Source: a virus. Taken from it: DNA of 50,481 bases. The notes under the pieces were generated by a model. It saw only the letters and a list, made by a program, of their open reading frames with translations. It had not been told where the DNA came from and searched no databases. Made by a program: the position numbers and the translations under genes. The stretch's first letter is position 1. Each line of letters begins with the position of its first letter. The stretch is taken from IMG/VR virus record IMGVR_UViG_3300002145_000088, positions 1 to 50,481 of that record. The stretch is one strand, 5' to 3'. This document shows positions 40,321 to 49,563 of this stretch, in pieces.

Positions 40321-41877
40321 CTATTGTTCCTCAGAAGTATTATTTTGATTATTTATTGGTGGAGAACCAGGGGGTGCTAGCATTAATGATGGTGGTTCAG
40401 CGGCAATTTCTTTTTCAATGTTATCCATTTCAGCATCTGTTAGATGAAGAAAATTTTTCTTAACATATGATTGACTATAATAAGTTCCTACATATGGTTG
40501 GACCATGTTTAACAGATCCATACGATTCCGCATCATCTCTGCATCTTTAGCTTCTTTAAAGTATTGATCCTCTGCATACTTATAACGAATCTGTTCTTTA
40601 ATATCTGCCCAATCTTGTTCTACTATAACACCTTTAAGAATAAGTTGAGTCTTTAGTAAATCGCGGAACAAATCGGAAAACTTATTACGTAAACGATTAA
40701 TAAACTTTGCAAACTTTAATTCGTCTCTTGTTACTTCTACTTGACGACCAAATGACATACCTGTTTGTGGTTGTAATCTAGAAACTGGAACATTTAATGC
40801 TTGATACATCTTATTTTGAAAATAAGTAATATCATCAATTTGACCCAGATTTTCACCACCTGGAAGTGTGGAAATTTCTGTTCCTTTTCCACCGTCTCTA
40901 CGTGGCAACCAAAAATCTTCTAACATAGATGTAAATTTACGATCATCTCTAATCTCACCAGTCGATGAGTCATATACAATCTTATTGCGATATCTAGCCA
41001 TAATATCTTTTAGATATTGTTCAGCTTTCAACTTTGGTAGATTACCTACATCGATATAGAAAATTCTACGTTCTGGTGCTCTAGCTAGACGATAGATGAC
41101 CAAAGCATCTTCCATCATTTTTAGCTGGTTAACTGGTTTAATAGCTTTATGTAGGTAACCAACTACAATATTCTTCTCCATGTCTATCAAACCTGAATGA
41201 CAATAGGCGATAGTATCGGGAGTAATTTTTAAACCGACTCCATTAGTAACTTGTTGACTACTACCATACGCTACTGAGTAGGTAATACCTCTCTCGTTAT
41301 AGAGGTAAAATTCGTCGATAGTTTTTACAATCTCAACACCGCTAGGTAATTTTTCTTTCTTTACATCACGAACTTTTTTAATTTTTCTTGGATCAATGTA
41401 ACGAAGTTCTACAATACCTTTTTTAGAATTTTTAACATCAATAATCTTTTGATAAAAGATTCTTCCGTCGATATACCAACGACGGAAGATATCATGTGCT
41501 CGAGAATTAAAATCAAGAAGTTTTAATATTTCATCAAATTCTGCCTGTATTGCTTTGCGAATATTTGGTGAAACATTTAACTCATCCACATCAAGTTGTA
41601 CAGGAGGCTCATCATCAATATTGGCGATTGCCTCCGATACAATATCCTCAATAGCCATATCACATTCTGGATAGAATGCCATTTGCCTATATCTAGTAAT
41701 AAGCTCAGATTCTGTTTTTGATGTAGCATCAAGATCTACATAAGTTCCATAGTAACCACCTGCTGCAATTGTGGTTGCTCCATCTTCAGGTGTCGGCGTC
41801 ACAAAACCTTGACTGCTCTGTGCCGCCGATTCCTTCTTAGGCTTGGTTATTCTAAATCCAAAAAGATTTAATTCCAT
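40321..41877 (-). CDS. 20: portal vertex protein gp20
   Basis: A 518-residue portal (T4 gp20 is 524), the dodecameric ring for DNA entry and neck attachment. Landmarks are GGYYGTYVDLDATSKTESEL, FYPECDMAIEDIVSEAIAN, WYIDGRIFYQKIID, ELRYIDPRKIKKVRDVKKEK and LPGGENLGQIDDITYFQNK. Its first 120 codons are duplicated in the chimeric frame upstream at 41884-42507. Confidence 0.98.
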   Translation of the reverse strand: MELNLFGFRITKPKKESAAQSSQGFVTPTPEDGATTIAAGGYYGTYVDLDATSKTESELITRYRQMAFYPECDMAIEDIVSEAIANIDDEPPVQLDVDELNVSPNIRKAIQAEFDEILKLLDFNSRAHDIFRRWYIDGRIFYQKIIDVKNSKKGIVELRYIDPRKIKKVRDVKKEKLPSGVEIVKTIDEFYLYNERGITYSVAYGSSQQVTNGVGLKITPDTIAYCHSGLIDMEKNIVVGYLHKAIKPVNQLKMMEDALVIYRLARAPERRIFYIDVGNLPKLKAEQYLKDIMARYRNKIVYDSSTGEIRDDRKFTSMLEDFWLPRRDGGKGTEISTLPGGENLGQIDDITYFQNKMYQALNVPVSRLQPQTGMSFGRQVEVTRDELKFAKFINRLRNKFSDLFRDLLKTQLILKGVIVEQDWADIKEQIRYKYAEDQYFKEAKDAEMMRNRMDLLNMVQPYVGTYYSQSYVKKNFLHLTDAEMDNIEKEIAAEPPSLMLAPPGSPPINNQNNTSEEQ

Positions 41878-42774
41878 GTTTTATTAAATTCGTGCGGTAG
41901 ATGGTACTGATGCACCAGCAATTGTTCTTGCTACGTTATCATCTGCTACTGAAAAGTACTGGTATTGCCATGTGCAAGTGAATGTACTAATCTGATCATT
42001 TGCATCAAAACTTAGTGCAACATCAGACAAATCTGTAGGAAATGCTTGCTTGAATACATAACTCTTCAAAATTTTGCCATTTCTGTCAAGCTGTGCAACT
42101 CCAAGATCTGATAGATATTGAGAAGGTTGTGTTAGACCCCTTTTTAAAAGTTTTAATATTTCATCAAATTCTGCCTGTATTGCTTTGCGAATATTTGGTG
42201 AAACATTTAACTCATCCACATCAAGTTGTACAGGAGGCTCATCATCAATATTGGCGATTGCCTCCGATACAATATCCTCAATAGCCATATCACATTCTGG
42301 ATAGAATGCCATTTGCCTATATCTAGTAATAAGCTCAGATTCTGTTTTTGATGTAGCATCAAGATCTACATAAGTTCCATAGTAACCACCTGCTGCAATT
42401 GTGGTTGCTCCATCTTCAGGTGTCGGCGTCACAAAACCTTGACTGCTCTGTGCCGCCGATTCCTTCTTAGGCTTGGTTATTCTAAATCCAAAAAGATTTA
42501 ATTCCATGTTTTATTAAATTCCTGCTCCAAATGGTACTGATGCACCAGCTAATGTTCTTGCTACGTTATCATCTGCTACTGAAAAGTACTGGTATTGCCA
42601 TGTGCAAGTGAATGTACTAATCTGATCATTTGCATCAAAACTTAGTGCAACATCAGACAAATCTGTAGGAAATGCTTGCTTGAATTTATAACTCTTCAAA
42701 GTTTCGCCATTTCTGTTAAGCTGTGCAACTTCAAGATCTGCTAGATATAGAGAAGGTTGTGTTAGACCCCTTTT
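41516..42774. repeat. 630-bp imperfect tandem duplication
   Basis: Two units of 630 bp (about 41516-42145 and 42146-42774). The gp20-derived parts look identical over roughly 360 bp, while the gp19-derived parts differ at about fifteen positions in 260 bp. Confidence 0.85.
41884..42507 (-). CDS. gp20-gp19 chimeric frame from tandem duplication
   Basis: The 207-residue frame starts with residues 1-121 of gp20 (identical to the real portal, same start context) and switches in frame to the C-terminal 86 residues of gp19, from KRGLTQPSQYL to the end. The gp19 part differs from the intact copy, for example SQYLSDLGVAQLDRNGK against SLYLADLEVAQLNRNGE. It arises from a 630-bp tandem repeat spanning the gp19-gp20 junction. 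It may be translated but cannot be a functional portal or tube. An assembly artefact from mixed strains is possible. Confidence 0.85.
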   Translation of the reverse strand: MELNLFGFRITKPKKESAAQSSQGFVTPTPEDGATTIAAGGYYGTYVDLDATSKTESELITRYRQMAFYPECDMAIEDIVSEAIANIDDEPPVQLDVDELNVSPNIRKAIQAEFDEILKLLKRGLTQPSQYLSDLGVAQLDRNGKILKSYVFKQAFPTDLSDVALSFDANDQISTFTCTWQYQYFSVADDNVARTIAGASVPSTARI

Positions 42775-43095
42775 AAATTCTAGATCTTCCATCTGATTCA
42801 TCCAACGCTCAATCGCATTTCTAACGATGAATTGAGTATCGTTTAGAATAGTTGTTGTCCATGGAGTAAATACACGATCACCAGCCATGTGTACTTGACG
42901 ACCACGATACAGAACAGTTGCAGGAGGAACTACTTGTCCTGGTAGTGATGCTGCGGTTACTAAAAATGAGCTTTTCTCAGACGCAAAAGTGTTTGGTGCA
43001 GCAGGAGGAAATCCAATCGTTACTTGAAACTGATTGGGTCTTGCTCCACCATTACCTAGCGATGTTCTGAATTCATCTACGTTAAAAATTGCCAT
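42514..43095 (-). CDS. 19: tail tube protein gp19
   Basis: The 193-residue product is the tail tube subunit (T4 gp19 is 163 residues). It has NQFQVTIGFPPAAPN, VTAASLPGQVVPPATVLYRG and the C-terminal LSFDANDQISTFTCTWQYQYF typical of the family. It follows gp18, as in T4. Its last 86 codons recur, diverged, in the downstream chimeric frame. Confidence 0.95.
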   Translation of the reverse strand: MAIFNVDEFRTSLGNGGARPNQFQVTIGFPPAAPNTFASEKSSFLVTAASLPGQVVPPATVLYRGRQVHMAGDRVFTPWTTTILNDTQFIVRNAIERWMNQMEDLEFKRGLTQPSLYLADLEVAQLNRNGETLKSYKFKQAFPTDLSDVALSFDANDQISTFTCTWQYQYFSVADDNVARTLAGASVPFGAGI

Positions 43096-43108
43096 TTACT
43101 TTCTCCTA

Positions 43109-44800
43109 TTAAGCACCAACTTCACTGAATGAAATTGATGATCTTGTAGCAATAAAGTTTAGTGAAATGAAATTGATTGAACGTGCTGGTTTGATGTAAA
43201 TATCAGCAACAAATTCGTTTCTATCAATTACTTCACCAGTGTTGTTTGTTTCATCACATACAACTAGGAAATCTGTAATACCACGGCGACCACGAACATC
43301 ACGCAGGAATGGTTCTACAAGATTCTTAAATTGTGCTCTGGTAAATGCATCATTGAATTCAAATAGTGAGTATTTAGCAGCAGATGCAATTGCTTTTTCA
43401 AGTACGATGAATAATCTACGTACATTGATTCTATCAAATGCACTTGGTTTGCTTAGTAGTGTTTTATCTCCATAAAGAACAGTTCCCTGACCTGCTACTG
43501 AAATTACAGGATTAATACCATTCTTATAAAGAATATCGCGCTGGCTTGCGGTTGGATTAAATGCTAGACGAACCACATTCTTAATTTGACCACGATTTAG
43601 ACCACCAGGTGAGAACCATGGATCTGCAACGAAATCTGTACGAGCACAAAGTCCAGCAATATCACCGTTTAGAGGCAACCATCTGTATACGTCATTGTAA
43701 CGGTCATATTGATATTTCCAACCCGAATCCATTACTGCATATGAAGATGAAAGATTTGATAGATTATTTGTTCTATCTGCAACCACATTTGTTAGTTGTG
43801 TTGAAGAAGCAAGATTTGCTTGCACACTAGTATAGGTTGGTGAAAGAAATACTACACAATCTTTTCTAACTGCTGCAATATTATCAACAATATTCTTCGC
43901 ATTTGTTAATGCTAATGCACCAACAGGGATCAAAGAAACGTCGTAGATGTCATCTTGTAGAAAATTGTTATAAGCAGTTTCAACGTTTCCAGCTGAAGGT
44001 GATGAATCTACTCCACCAAATAGTGAAAGTTGTACATTTGCTGTTAAAGCATAAGTAACATTACCAGTTGATGCTGCAGTACCCCAATTTGTTGCATCTA
44101 CTGGATGACCTCTCCACCAGACATAGTTTGAATTGTTTAGTACATTTCTGTAGTAAATTGATGTACCATCTGAACCAACTGCGTCAGAAGCTACTGACAA
44201 ATATTGAAATTTATCAATAACTGTGTTTGCTGTACCTGAAAATAAACCATCTTCATCAATTACTGCAATGTGAATTTCATCATTGGTTGAACCAAACTTA
44301 GCAGCATGGGCAGAAGTACCTGGTTGACCATTAAATTCTGCTTGAATTGCTCCTAAAGTACTCCAGTTACCATTCGTTGCGTAAACGATCTTTAATGTGT
44401 TTCCTAAAGCACCTGGATACTTTGCAGAAACTAAACCATTTGTTAGAGCAGTTGACGAATCGTATTCGTTCTGATTCTTGATCAAATCTGCTGTTACTGT
44501 AACAGCAGTATTTGCATTTGCTGCGGCATTTTTGGCTGCACTACCAACTGCACGAATAGTTAAAAGTTGATTAGAATATGCTAAAAAGTTGGCTGCGGTA
44601 AAGAAAGACAAGTAAGTATTTGCATTAGGTTTTCCAAAAACTGCTGCTAGTTCATTTTCTGAACCAACATATGTTACTTGATCAGCTGGACCCCAAGCAA
44701 ACTCACCTGCAAAACCTCCTGCACTAGTTGAAACTGAAGGTACTACTGTCGTAAGATCAGTTTCCTTTACTAGTACACCAGGTGAAAGTTGATATGCCAT
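43109..44800 (-). CDS. 18: tail sheath protein gp18
   Basis: The contractile sheath subunit, 563 residues (T4 gp18 is 659). It begins MAYQLSPGVLVKETDLTTVV and GGFAGEFAWGPADQV, the conserved N-terminus, and ends with NAFTRAQ-like FNDAFTRAQFKNLVEPFLRD and GRRGITDFLVVCDETNN, the conserved C-terminal domain. The middle is the variable exposed domain, rich in Ser, Thr and Asn. ATG 44800 is six bases after AGGAG; a second ATG lies one codon earlier. Confidence 0.97.
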   Translation of the reverse strand: MAYQLSPGVLVKETDLTTVVPSVSTSAGGFAGEFAWGPADQVTYVGSENELAAVFGKPNANTYLSFFTAANFLAYSNQLLTIRAVGSAAKNAAANANTAVTVTADLIKNQNEYDSSTALTNGLVSAKYPGALGNTLKIVYATNGNWSTLGAIQAEFNGQPGTSAHAAKFGSTNDEIHIAVIDEDGLFSGTANTVIDKFQYLSVASDAVGSDGTSIYYRNVLNNSNYVWWRGHPVDATNWGTAASTGNVTYALTANVQLSLFGGVDSSPSAGNVETAYNNFLQDDIYDVSLIPVGALALTNAKNIVDNIAAVRKDCVVFLSPTYTSVQANLASSTQLTNVVADRTNNLSNLSSSYAVMDSGWKYQYDRYNDVYRWLPLNGDIAGLCARTDFVADPWFSPGGLNRGQIKNVVRLAFNPTASQRDILYKNGINPVISVAGQGTVLYGDKTLLSKPSAFDRINVRRLFIVLEKAIASAAKYSLFEFNDAFTRAQFKNLVEPFLRDVRGRRGITDFLVVCDETNNTGEVIDRNEFVADIYIKPARSINFISLNFIATRSSISFSEVGA

Positions 44801-44842
44801 CATGTTCTCCTATAGGTTAAAAACAAAAACTCTTTGTTATGG

Positions 44843-44850
44843 TATTTATA
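44843..44850 (-). promoter_or_regulatory. T4-type late promoter for gp18
   Basis: Minus-strand TATAAATA about 43 bp upstream of the gp18 start, in the gp17-gp18 gap. Confidence 0.82.
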
Positions 44851-44862
44851 GAATTTAAAATT

Positions 44863-46545
44863 TCAACCTAATCCTGAGTTAATTCTGCGATTAATATGAG
44901 CACCTAAATCATCTTCGGCAGCAATCCATAAATCTCCTGCCATGATTTCGGGTTCCTTTTCTTCGGGCATTCCTGTATTTATTACACCAAATGGTGTTAA
45001 TTCGTCCTCAATTTGTTTCAATCTTTGTTGAAAAAGTTCATAGCGAAGATTAGAATTTGTTAAATCTTTAAAGTATGGATCTCGAACAATCCAAGCAAAA
45101 AGTACTAAAGTCATCACAAGATCATCATTATACCCTTCATCTGCTTCATAGGAACCTCTCTTTTCAATGAATGTGGAGAGTTCTGAGATAATATCTTTAT
45201 CAAATATTAAAAGTTTATTAGATTCTACTAAAGTTTTTAGATTAGAGCAACCGATTCTTTTTACTTGTTTAGTGGTTCTAACACCTAAAGTATCACCCTT
45301 AGCTCCAGCAGAGACATATTGTCCTTTGCGTCCATTAGATCCTATACTAAAGATGTTTTCATATTCTAATTCAGAATACAAAATATCTGCAATTTGTTGT
45401 CCATTGTCATTGATCTCTACTAGTACATAAGCATCATTATAATCTTTTGCTATTTTATGTATCACATTAGGATATAACAAAGGACTAATTCTATTGTTTC
45501 TATACTTTCCAACAACTTTATATGGAATCTGTGTTACATCTATAACTGTAAATGCTGAGTAGTCACCACCAACTCCACGAGAAGTATCGACCATAATTAC
45601 GTATTGTTTGTTTCTTTCTGGTTCATCTATGATGTCTAAACCATCATCAGTAGTAAACACGTATGGAACTGGTGACATACGAGCAACAACATCTCCAGCA
45701 ATTAGAGAGTGTGAGCTTCCGATAAATGAACATAATACTTCCTGATTAAACTTAACCTCACCAAGTAATTTTCTCTGTTCCTCGGCCCATTTTGCATCTC
45801 TTTTTGGATGTTCTGAATATTTAACTTCAAAATGTGTAAATCCATTGGCACCCTGTAAAGCATCATTCCAAAATTTCCAAAAATGATTGAAACCCAACGG
45901 TGTGGAGGTAAGAACAATCTTCGTAGTTTCACCAGCAGAAATTGTAGGATAAACCGATGTAAAAAATTCCTCAGCTACATTATTAGGAATTATTGCCGTT
46001 TCGTCAACATACAAAAGATTAACTGATTTACCACGAATACCTGAACTGGATGTTGCTGCAGTAAATACAATCGATCCATTCTCTAATTCTATATCACCCT
46101 TATTCCATGTTTTAATACCTTGTTGCAACCACAAAGGAAGACCTTCATACATTAGTTGATAACGATATAAAATTTCTCTTGCAGCAGGTGCTTTGTTTGC
46201 AAGAATAGCAACTGTTTTATTAGATTGAAATAATGTGTACCATAAAATAAAAGCCGCTACTGTTTGAGATTTTCCCATTTGCCGCGGCTGCATACTAATT
46301 ACTTTACGGTTGTTTAGTAAAGTACCAATAAAATTTCTTTGATATCCATAAAGTTCAAAGGGAACTAAACCATGATCTAGTGAAACAATTTTACAATATT
46401 TAGTAATAAAGTAGATAGGATCATTCGTACACCGAATAATCTCTTGTACGTTGTCCTGAGTATATTGTATAGGATACCCAACTTGTTTTAGTCGAGTATT
46501 ACCATTATACTTGTTTCTTATACTATTAATTATCGGAAGAACCAA
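44863..46545 (-). CDS. 17: terminase large subunit gp17
   Basis: The 560-residue packaging motor (T4 gp17 is 610). Walker A is SMQPRQMGKSQTVAAF, Walker B VNLLYVDETAIIP, motif III LTSTPLG. The nuclease domain shows YVIMVDTSRGVGGDYSAF, YVLVEINDNGQQIAD and YNDDLVMTLVLFAW with the metal-binding acids. No ATG is available at the N-terminus; the frame opens with a TTG that overlaps the gp16 stop, so a non-ATG start is likely. Confidence 0.97.
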   Translation of the reverse strand: MVLPIINSIRNKYNGNTRLKQVGYPIQYTQDNVQEIIRCTNDPIYFITKYCKIVSLDHGLVPFELYGYQRNFIGTLLNNRKVISMQPRQMGKSQTVAAFILWYTLFQSNKTVAILANKAPAAREILYRYQLMYEGLPLWLQQGIKTWNKGDIELENGSIVFTAATSSSGIRGKSVNLLYVDETAIIPNNVAEEFFTSVYPTISAGETTKIVLTSTPLGFNHFWKFWNDALQGANGFTHFEVKYSEHPKRDAKWAEEQRKLLGEVKFNQEVLCSFIGSSHSLIAGDVVARMSPVPYVFTTDDGLDIIDEPERNKQYVIMVDTSRGVGGDYSAFTVIDVTQIPYKVVGKYRNNRISPLLYPNVIHKIAKDYNDAYVLVEINDNGQQIADILYSELEYENIFSIGSNGRKGQYVSAGAKGDTLGVRTTKQVKRIGCSNLKTLVESNKLLIFDKDIISELSTFIEKRGSYEADEGYNDDLVMTLVLFAWIVRDPYFKDLTNSNLRYELFQQRLKQIEDELTPFGVINTGMPEEKEPEIMAGDLWIAAEDDLGAHINRRINSGLG

Positions 46546-46954
46546 TTACTTTTTCCTGCGTTTGTTTCAGCATTTTAAGTAGATCTTCTGTTGATCCAGT
46601 AAAGACTATATTGTTTTGTTGACCAATTTGTGGGTTTTGTGCTGCCTGTTCTGCTTGAGGTTTATCTAGCTCTATCTTTTGTTTTTGTAGAGCTAAAAGA
46701 TCCTTTGCAACTTCAGACATAGTTTTCATTAACTGGCCAGCAACCTCATATGTTCTGGGATGTTCAGAGTTTTTAGCTAGATGAATGATATCATCTAGCG
46801 CATTAGAACCTTTTTCTATCACATTTCTAAGTGTACCACGGGCTAGATCATAGTCATCTTCAGCGTCGATGTTTTTTGAAACAGATGGAGCAATAACTGG
46901 TACAGATTCTTTTTCTTGTGGAGTTATATTGAAGATTTCATTTAACTTGTCCAT
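46526..46954 (-). CDS. 16: terminase small subunit gp16
   Basis: A 142-residue helical protein in the gp16 position (T4 gp16 is 164). DDYDLARGTLRNVIEKGSNA and EHPRTYEVAGQLMKTMSEVA, DLLALQKQKIEL match the central oligomerisation helices of T4-type small terminases, which recognise DNA and stimulate gp17. Starts on the gp15 stop (TAATG) and overlaps gp17. Confidence 0.92.
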   Translation of the reverse strand: MDKLNEIFNITPQEKESVPVIAPSVSKNIDAEDDYDLARGTLRNVIEKGSNALDDIIHLAKNSEHPRTYEVAGQLMKTMSEVAKDLLALQKQKIELDKPQAEQAAQNPQIGQQNNIVFTGSTEDLLKMLKQTQEKVIGSSDN

Positions 46955-47712
46955 TATTCATCTAATCCCTCAAATGTTTCTGCAAATTCAAAAGTATCGC
47001 CAGGTTGTGCTGTTGAAGGACTTACAGTTACAGTATACGTACCAAGTGAATTTGTTAGTTCTCTATTTTCAAAGAAATCGACAATTGCTGTACGAATGAT
47101 ACCTTGTCTAGATGCAGGACCATAAAAGTTTGTTTTTAGAGTAAATGACAAAGTCCAAACAATCATTCTTCTATCGAGAAAGTCACCCTCAAAGGTATCT
47201 TCAAATTGTATTCCATCAAGAATGATTGGTAGATCATGTGTGATGTTTAAATCTGGTATTGCTTTAATAGATAGAGTAAAATCTGGATTAAAGTATGGTA
47301 AAATTTGCTCAACTATTTGGTGTGCATCTTCAGTATTGCGAGTATAGATGTATAAATTAACTCCGATATTATATGGAGTAGGTGTATATTGGGTGGTTAG
47401 ATTTGTTGTAGTAGAATTTGTGATACGATTTTGCTGTACTAGAGATAGTTTCCTTGCTGGATCATAATTGATACTTGTCATCTCAAAGGACATACGCGGA
47501 AGAATAATCTCTACGTTTCTTTCTTCTGCAGCATTTGGTTGTTGATCTATTCTAGCAAGATACTTATGTTTTGAGGCATATGCAAGGGGAACTCTTATAC
47601 TTTTTGTAGGAGTATCATTTGCATCTAGGCGATCAATGGTAATATTGTTGAACATGTTACCAAATGCAACAATACACTTTCTGATTGTAGACCAATAAAA
47701 TTTGGTTAACAT
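46954..47712 (-). CDS. 15: tail sheath stabiliser gp15
   Basis: The 252-residue product (T4 gp15 is 272) begins MLTKFYWSTIRKCIVAFGNM and FNNITIDRLD, followed by IRVPLAYASKHKYLARI, the conserved gp15 N-terminus. It caps the tail and joins it to the head. Its stop overlaps the gp16 start, and it overlaps gp14 in the same way. Confidence 0.95.
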   Translation of the reverse strand: MLTKFYWSTIRKCIVAFGNMFNNITIDRLDANDTPTKSIRVPLAYASKHKYLARIDQQPNAAEERNVEIILPRMSFEMTSINYDPARKLSLVQQNRITNSTTTNLTTQYTPTPYNIGVNLYIYTRNTEDAHQIVEQILPYFNPDFTLSIKAIPDLNITHDLPIILDGIQFEDTFEGDFLDRRMIVWTLSFTLKTNFYGPASRQGIIRTAIVDFFENRELTNSLGTYTVTVSPSTAQPGDTFEFAETFEGLDE

Positions 47713-48458
47713 TATCTACTTACAACCTCTCCGAAGGGATTTCTTTCACTGAAATCTAATATATCTTTTCCTTCTGTATTGAAGTGATCATTGGTTGCAG
47801 CTTTGTCTATATCTTCTAGATCATAATTTTCAAGAATCATACTTGCTCTTCTACTCTGTTCTAATAGTAATGCAAAACCTTCTTCTAATTTCAATTCATA
47901 AGAAAGTATATCTTCATTTATTGCATCGGAGATAACATCAATTTCGTCAACACCAGTATCAATTGTGTTATGACTAAATTGATACAACTCACACTGTAAT
48001 TTATAGACGTATAACTTTCCTACCTGAAAGAACGGATCAGTTGCTTCTACGTACTTTATTTCAAAAAATGATTTAGTAAGAGGAAAGAAAAGTAAATCAC
48101 CTTCGGCTGGTCTGGTTGAGAGAATAGAATTACCTTTTCTTTTTATCAATTCATCCCAACGACGGCGCGCCATAACAAATGTGGCGGAGTCTTGCAACTG
48201 TAATCCAAACTTTGTCATCAAATCATTACCACCAAATCCGTTCACATTTTCAAGATAAACCTCTACAGGATAAGCATTTTTAAACTCTTCTAATACTTCT
48301 TCATTGAGAATATAATCTCTTGCAACAGCAGCACGAGGTAGATAGTACACATCAAATCCATAAATCTTTAAGCATTCTATAATAAGATCTTCCATAAGCA
48401 ACGATTCTGATCGTCTGCCCATTGGAATACCAGATTGAAAATAAAAGTTTGTGGTCAT
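47712..48458 (-). CDS. 14: neck protein gp14
   Basis: A 248-residue head-closure protein (T4 gp14 is 256). Recognised are MGRRSESLLMEDLIIECLKI with YGFDVYYLPR, ARRRWDELIKRKGNSIL, RPAEGDLLFFPLTKSFFEIK and VGKLYVYKLQCELYQFSHN. With gp13 it forms the neck collar. It lies between gp13 and gp15, as in T4. Confidence 0.95.
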   Translation of the reverse strand: MTTNFYFQSGIPMGRRSESLLMEDLIIECLKIYGFDVYYLPRAAVARDYILNEEVLEEFKNAYPVEVYLENVNGFGGNDLMTKFGLQLQDSATFVMARRRWDELIKRKGNSILSTRPAEGDLLFFPLTKSFFEIKYVEATDPFFQVGKLYVYKLQCELYQFSHNTIDTGVDEIDVISDAINEDILSYELKLEEGFALLLEQSRRASMILENYDLEDIDKAATNDHFNTEGKDILDFSERNPFGEVVSR

Positions 48459-48504
48459 GTTCTGCTGTACTTTTTATTGTACTTTTTAAAAGTTATATTT
48501 TTGA

Positions 48505-48542
48505 TTGACATCTATTGACAACTGTCGTATACTTGCTATGTA
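48505..48542 (+). promoter_or_regulatory. plus-strand promoter-like sequence in gp13-gp14 gap
   Basis: Two overlapping sets on the plus strand: TTGACA (48505) -17- TATACT (48528), and TTGACA (48515) -16- TATGTA (48537). A 7-bp stem TGTAGCG/CGCTACA (48539-48572) follows. It points against all genes of the window. Confidence 0.55.
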
Positions 48543-48574
48543 GCGAATGATGATTACACCACTAACGCTACACA

Positions 48575-49531
48575 CTAACCTAAAAAGAAATCTGTCGGTA
48601 ATTCAAATCTAGATTGGATTTCATCTTCTATTTTAGATAATTCATTAATTGCTTCATTATATATTTGTTGTCCATTTAATGTTACACCACCAGGTAACTG
48701 GACTCCTTCAAATTTCTTAAGATTCTCACCCCATTGTCTTTTCATTAGAGCAGTGGCATATCTTTTCAAAAACATATCATTATAAACATCAGTGAACTGA
48801 TCTGGATCTAGTATTCTAAAACATTCAACTATTAATATATCACCTATTGGAGCATCACGTTTCCAATCCATATCAACAAACAGTCTATTCATATGACGGT
48901 TGAAGCGGATTGGTTTTGTACCAACTAAAAGTGTATTAATTAGTTGTAGATGATTTTGAATCATAGTGTAATGAATCATATCTACAGACATTACATTGTA
49001 CAAATCCTGTACTAACATCTGATAACGAATATCAAAGAGATTAATACCAGATGTTCTATCGAAGAATGGTAGAACTCTTTCTACACCGATAACTGCATCA
49101 GATATTTCAAAGTATTGATTATCATAAGAACCTTTAGTTAAAGAACTAAAGACTGCTGTTGCATTTGAGGTAGAACCACGAACAGTCTCACCCAATACAA
49201 AATTAGTATCAGAAACATTTATTACATTTAGTTGTGTTGCAACATTTGAAGTTGCACCATTCCATTCTGCTGTAGCACCAGAAGTTTGCCCAGTGATTAC
49301 ATCACCAGATGTAAATAGATTTGCATTACCAGTTACAGTCATTAAAGATGGAGTAATGACTGCTTTAAGATATACTTTTTCTGTAGCATCAAAGTGATAT
49401 TCACGATAAAACTGTAGAGCATCATCTAGACGATCACTTATTTGATCATCGTCAAGATTGATTTCAATTACAGGATGACCCAATCTACGTAGGCAGTAAT
49501 CAATAAGATCTTGTCTGGAAGCAATAGCCAT
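48575..49531 (-). CDS. 13: neck protein gp13
   Basis: The 318-residue neck protein (T4 gp13 is 309). YCLRRLGHPVIEINLDDDQI, RLDDALQFYREYHFD, IHYTMIQNHLQLINTLL and PIRFNRHMNRLFVDMDW are the conserved core. An insertion at about residues 68-135 holds two short repeats, GDVITGQTSGATA and GETVRGSTSNATA, absent from T4 gp13 as I recall it. Confidence 0.94.
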   Translation of the reverse strand: MAIASRQDLIDYCLRRLGHPVIEINLDDDQISDRLDDALQFYREYHFDATEKVYLKAVITPSLMTVTGNANLFTSGDVITGQTSGATAEWNGATSNVATQLNVINVSDTNFVLGETVRGSTSNATAVFSSLTKGSYDNQYFEISDAVIGVERVLPFFDRTSGINLFDIRYQMLVQDLYNVMSVDMIHYTMIQNHLQLINTLLVGTKPIRFNRHMNRLFVDMDWKRDAPIGDILIVECFRILDPDQFTDVYNDMFLKRYATALMKRQWGENLKKFEGVQLPGGVTLNGQQIYNEAINELSKIEDEIQSRFELPTDFFLG

Positions 49532-49555
49532 AGAAATTATTCCTTAATTTTCTAT

Positions 49556-49563
49556 TATTTATG
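49556..49563 (-). promoter_or_regulatory. weak late promoter for gp13
   Basis: Minus-strand CATAAATA, one base off the TATAAATA consensus, 25 bp upstream of the gp13 start. Confidence 0.5.
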
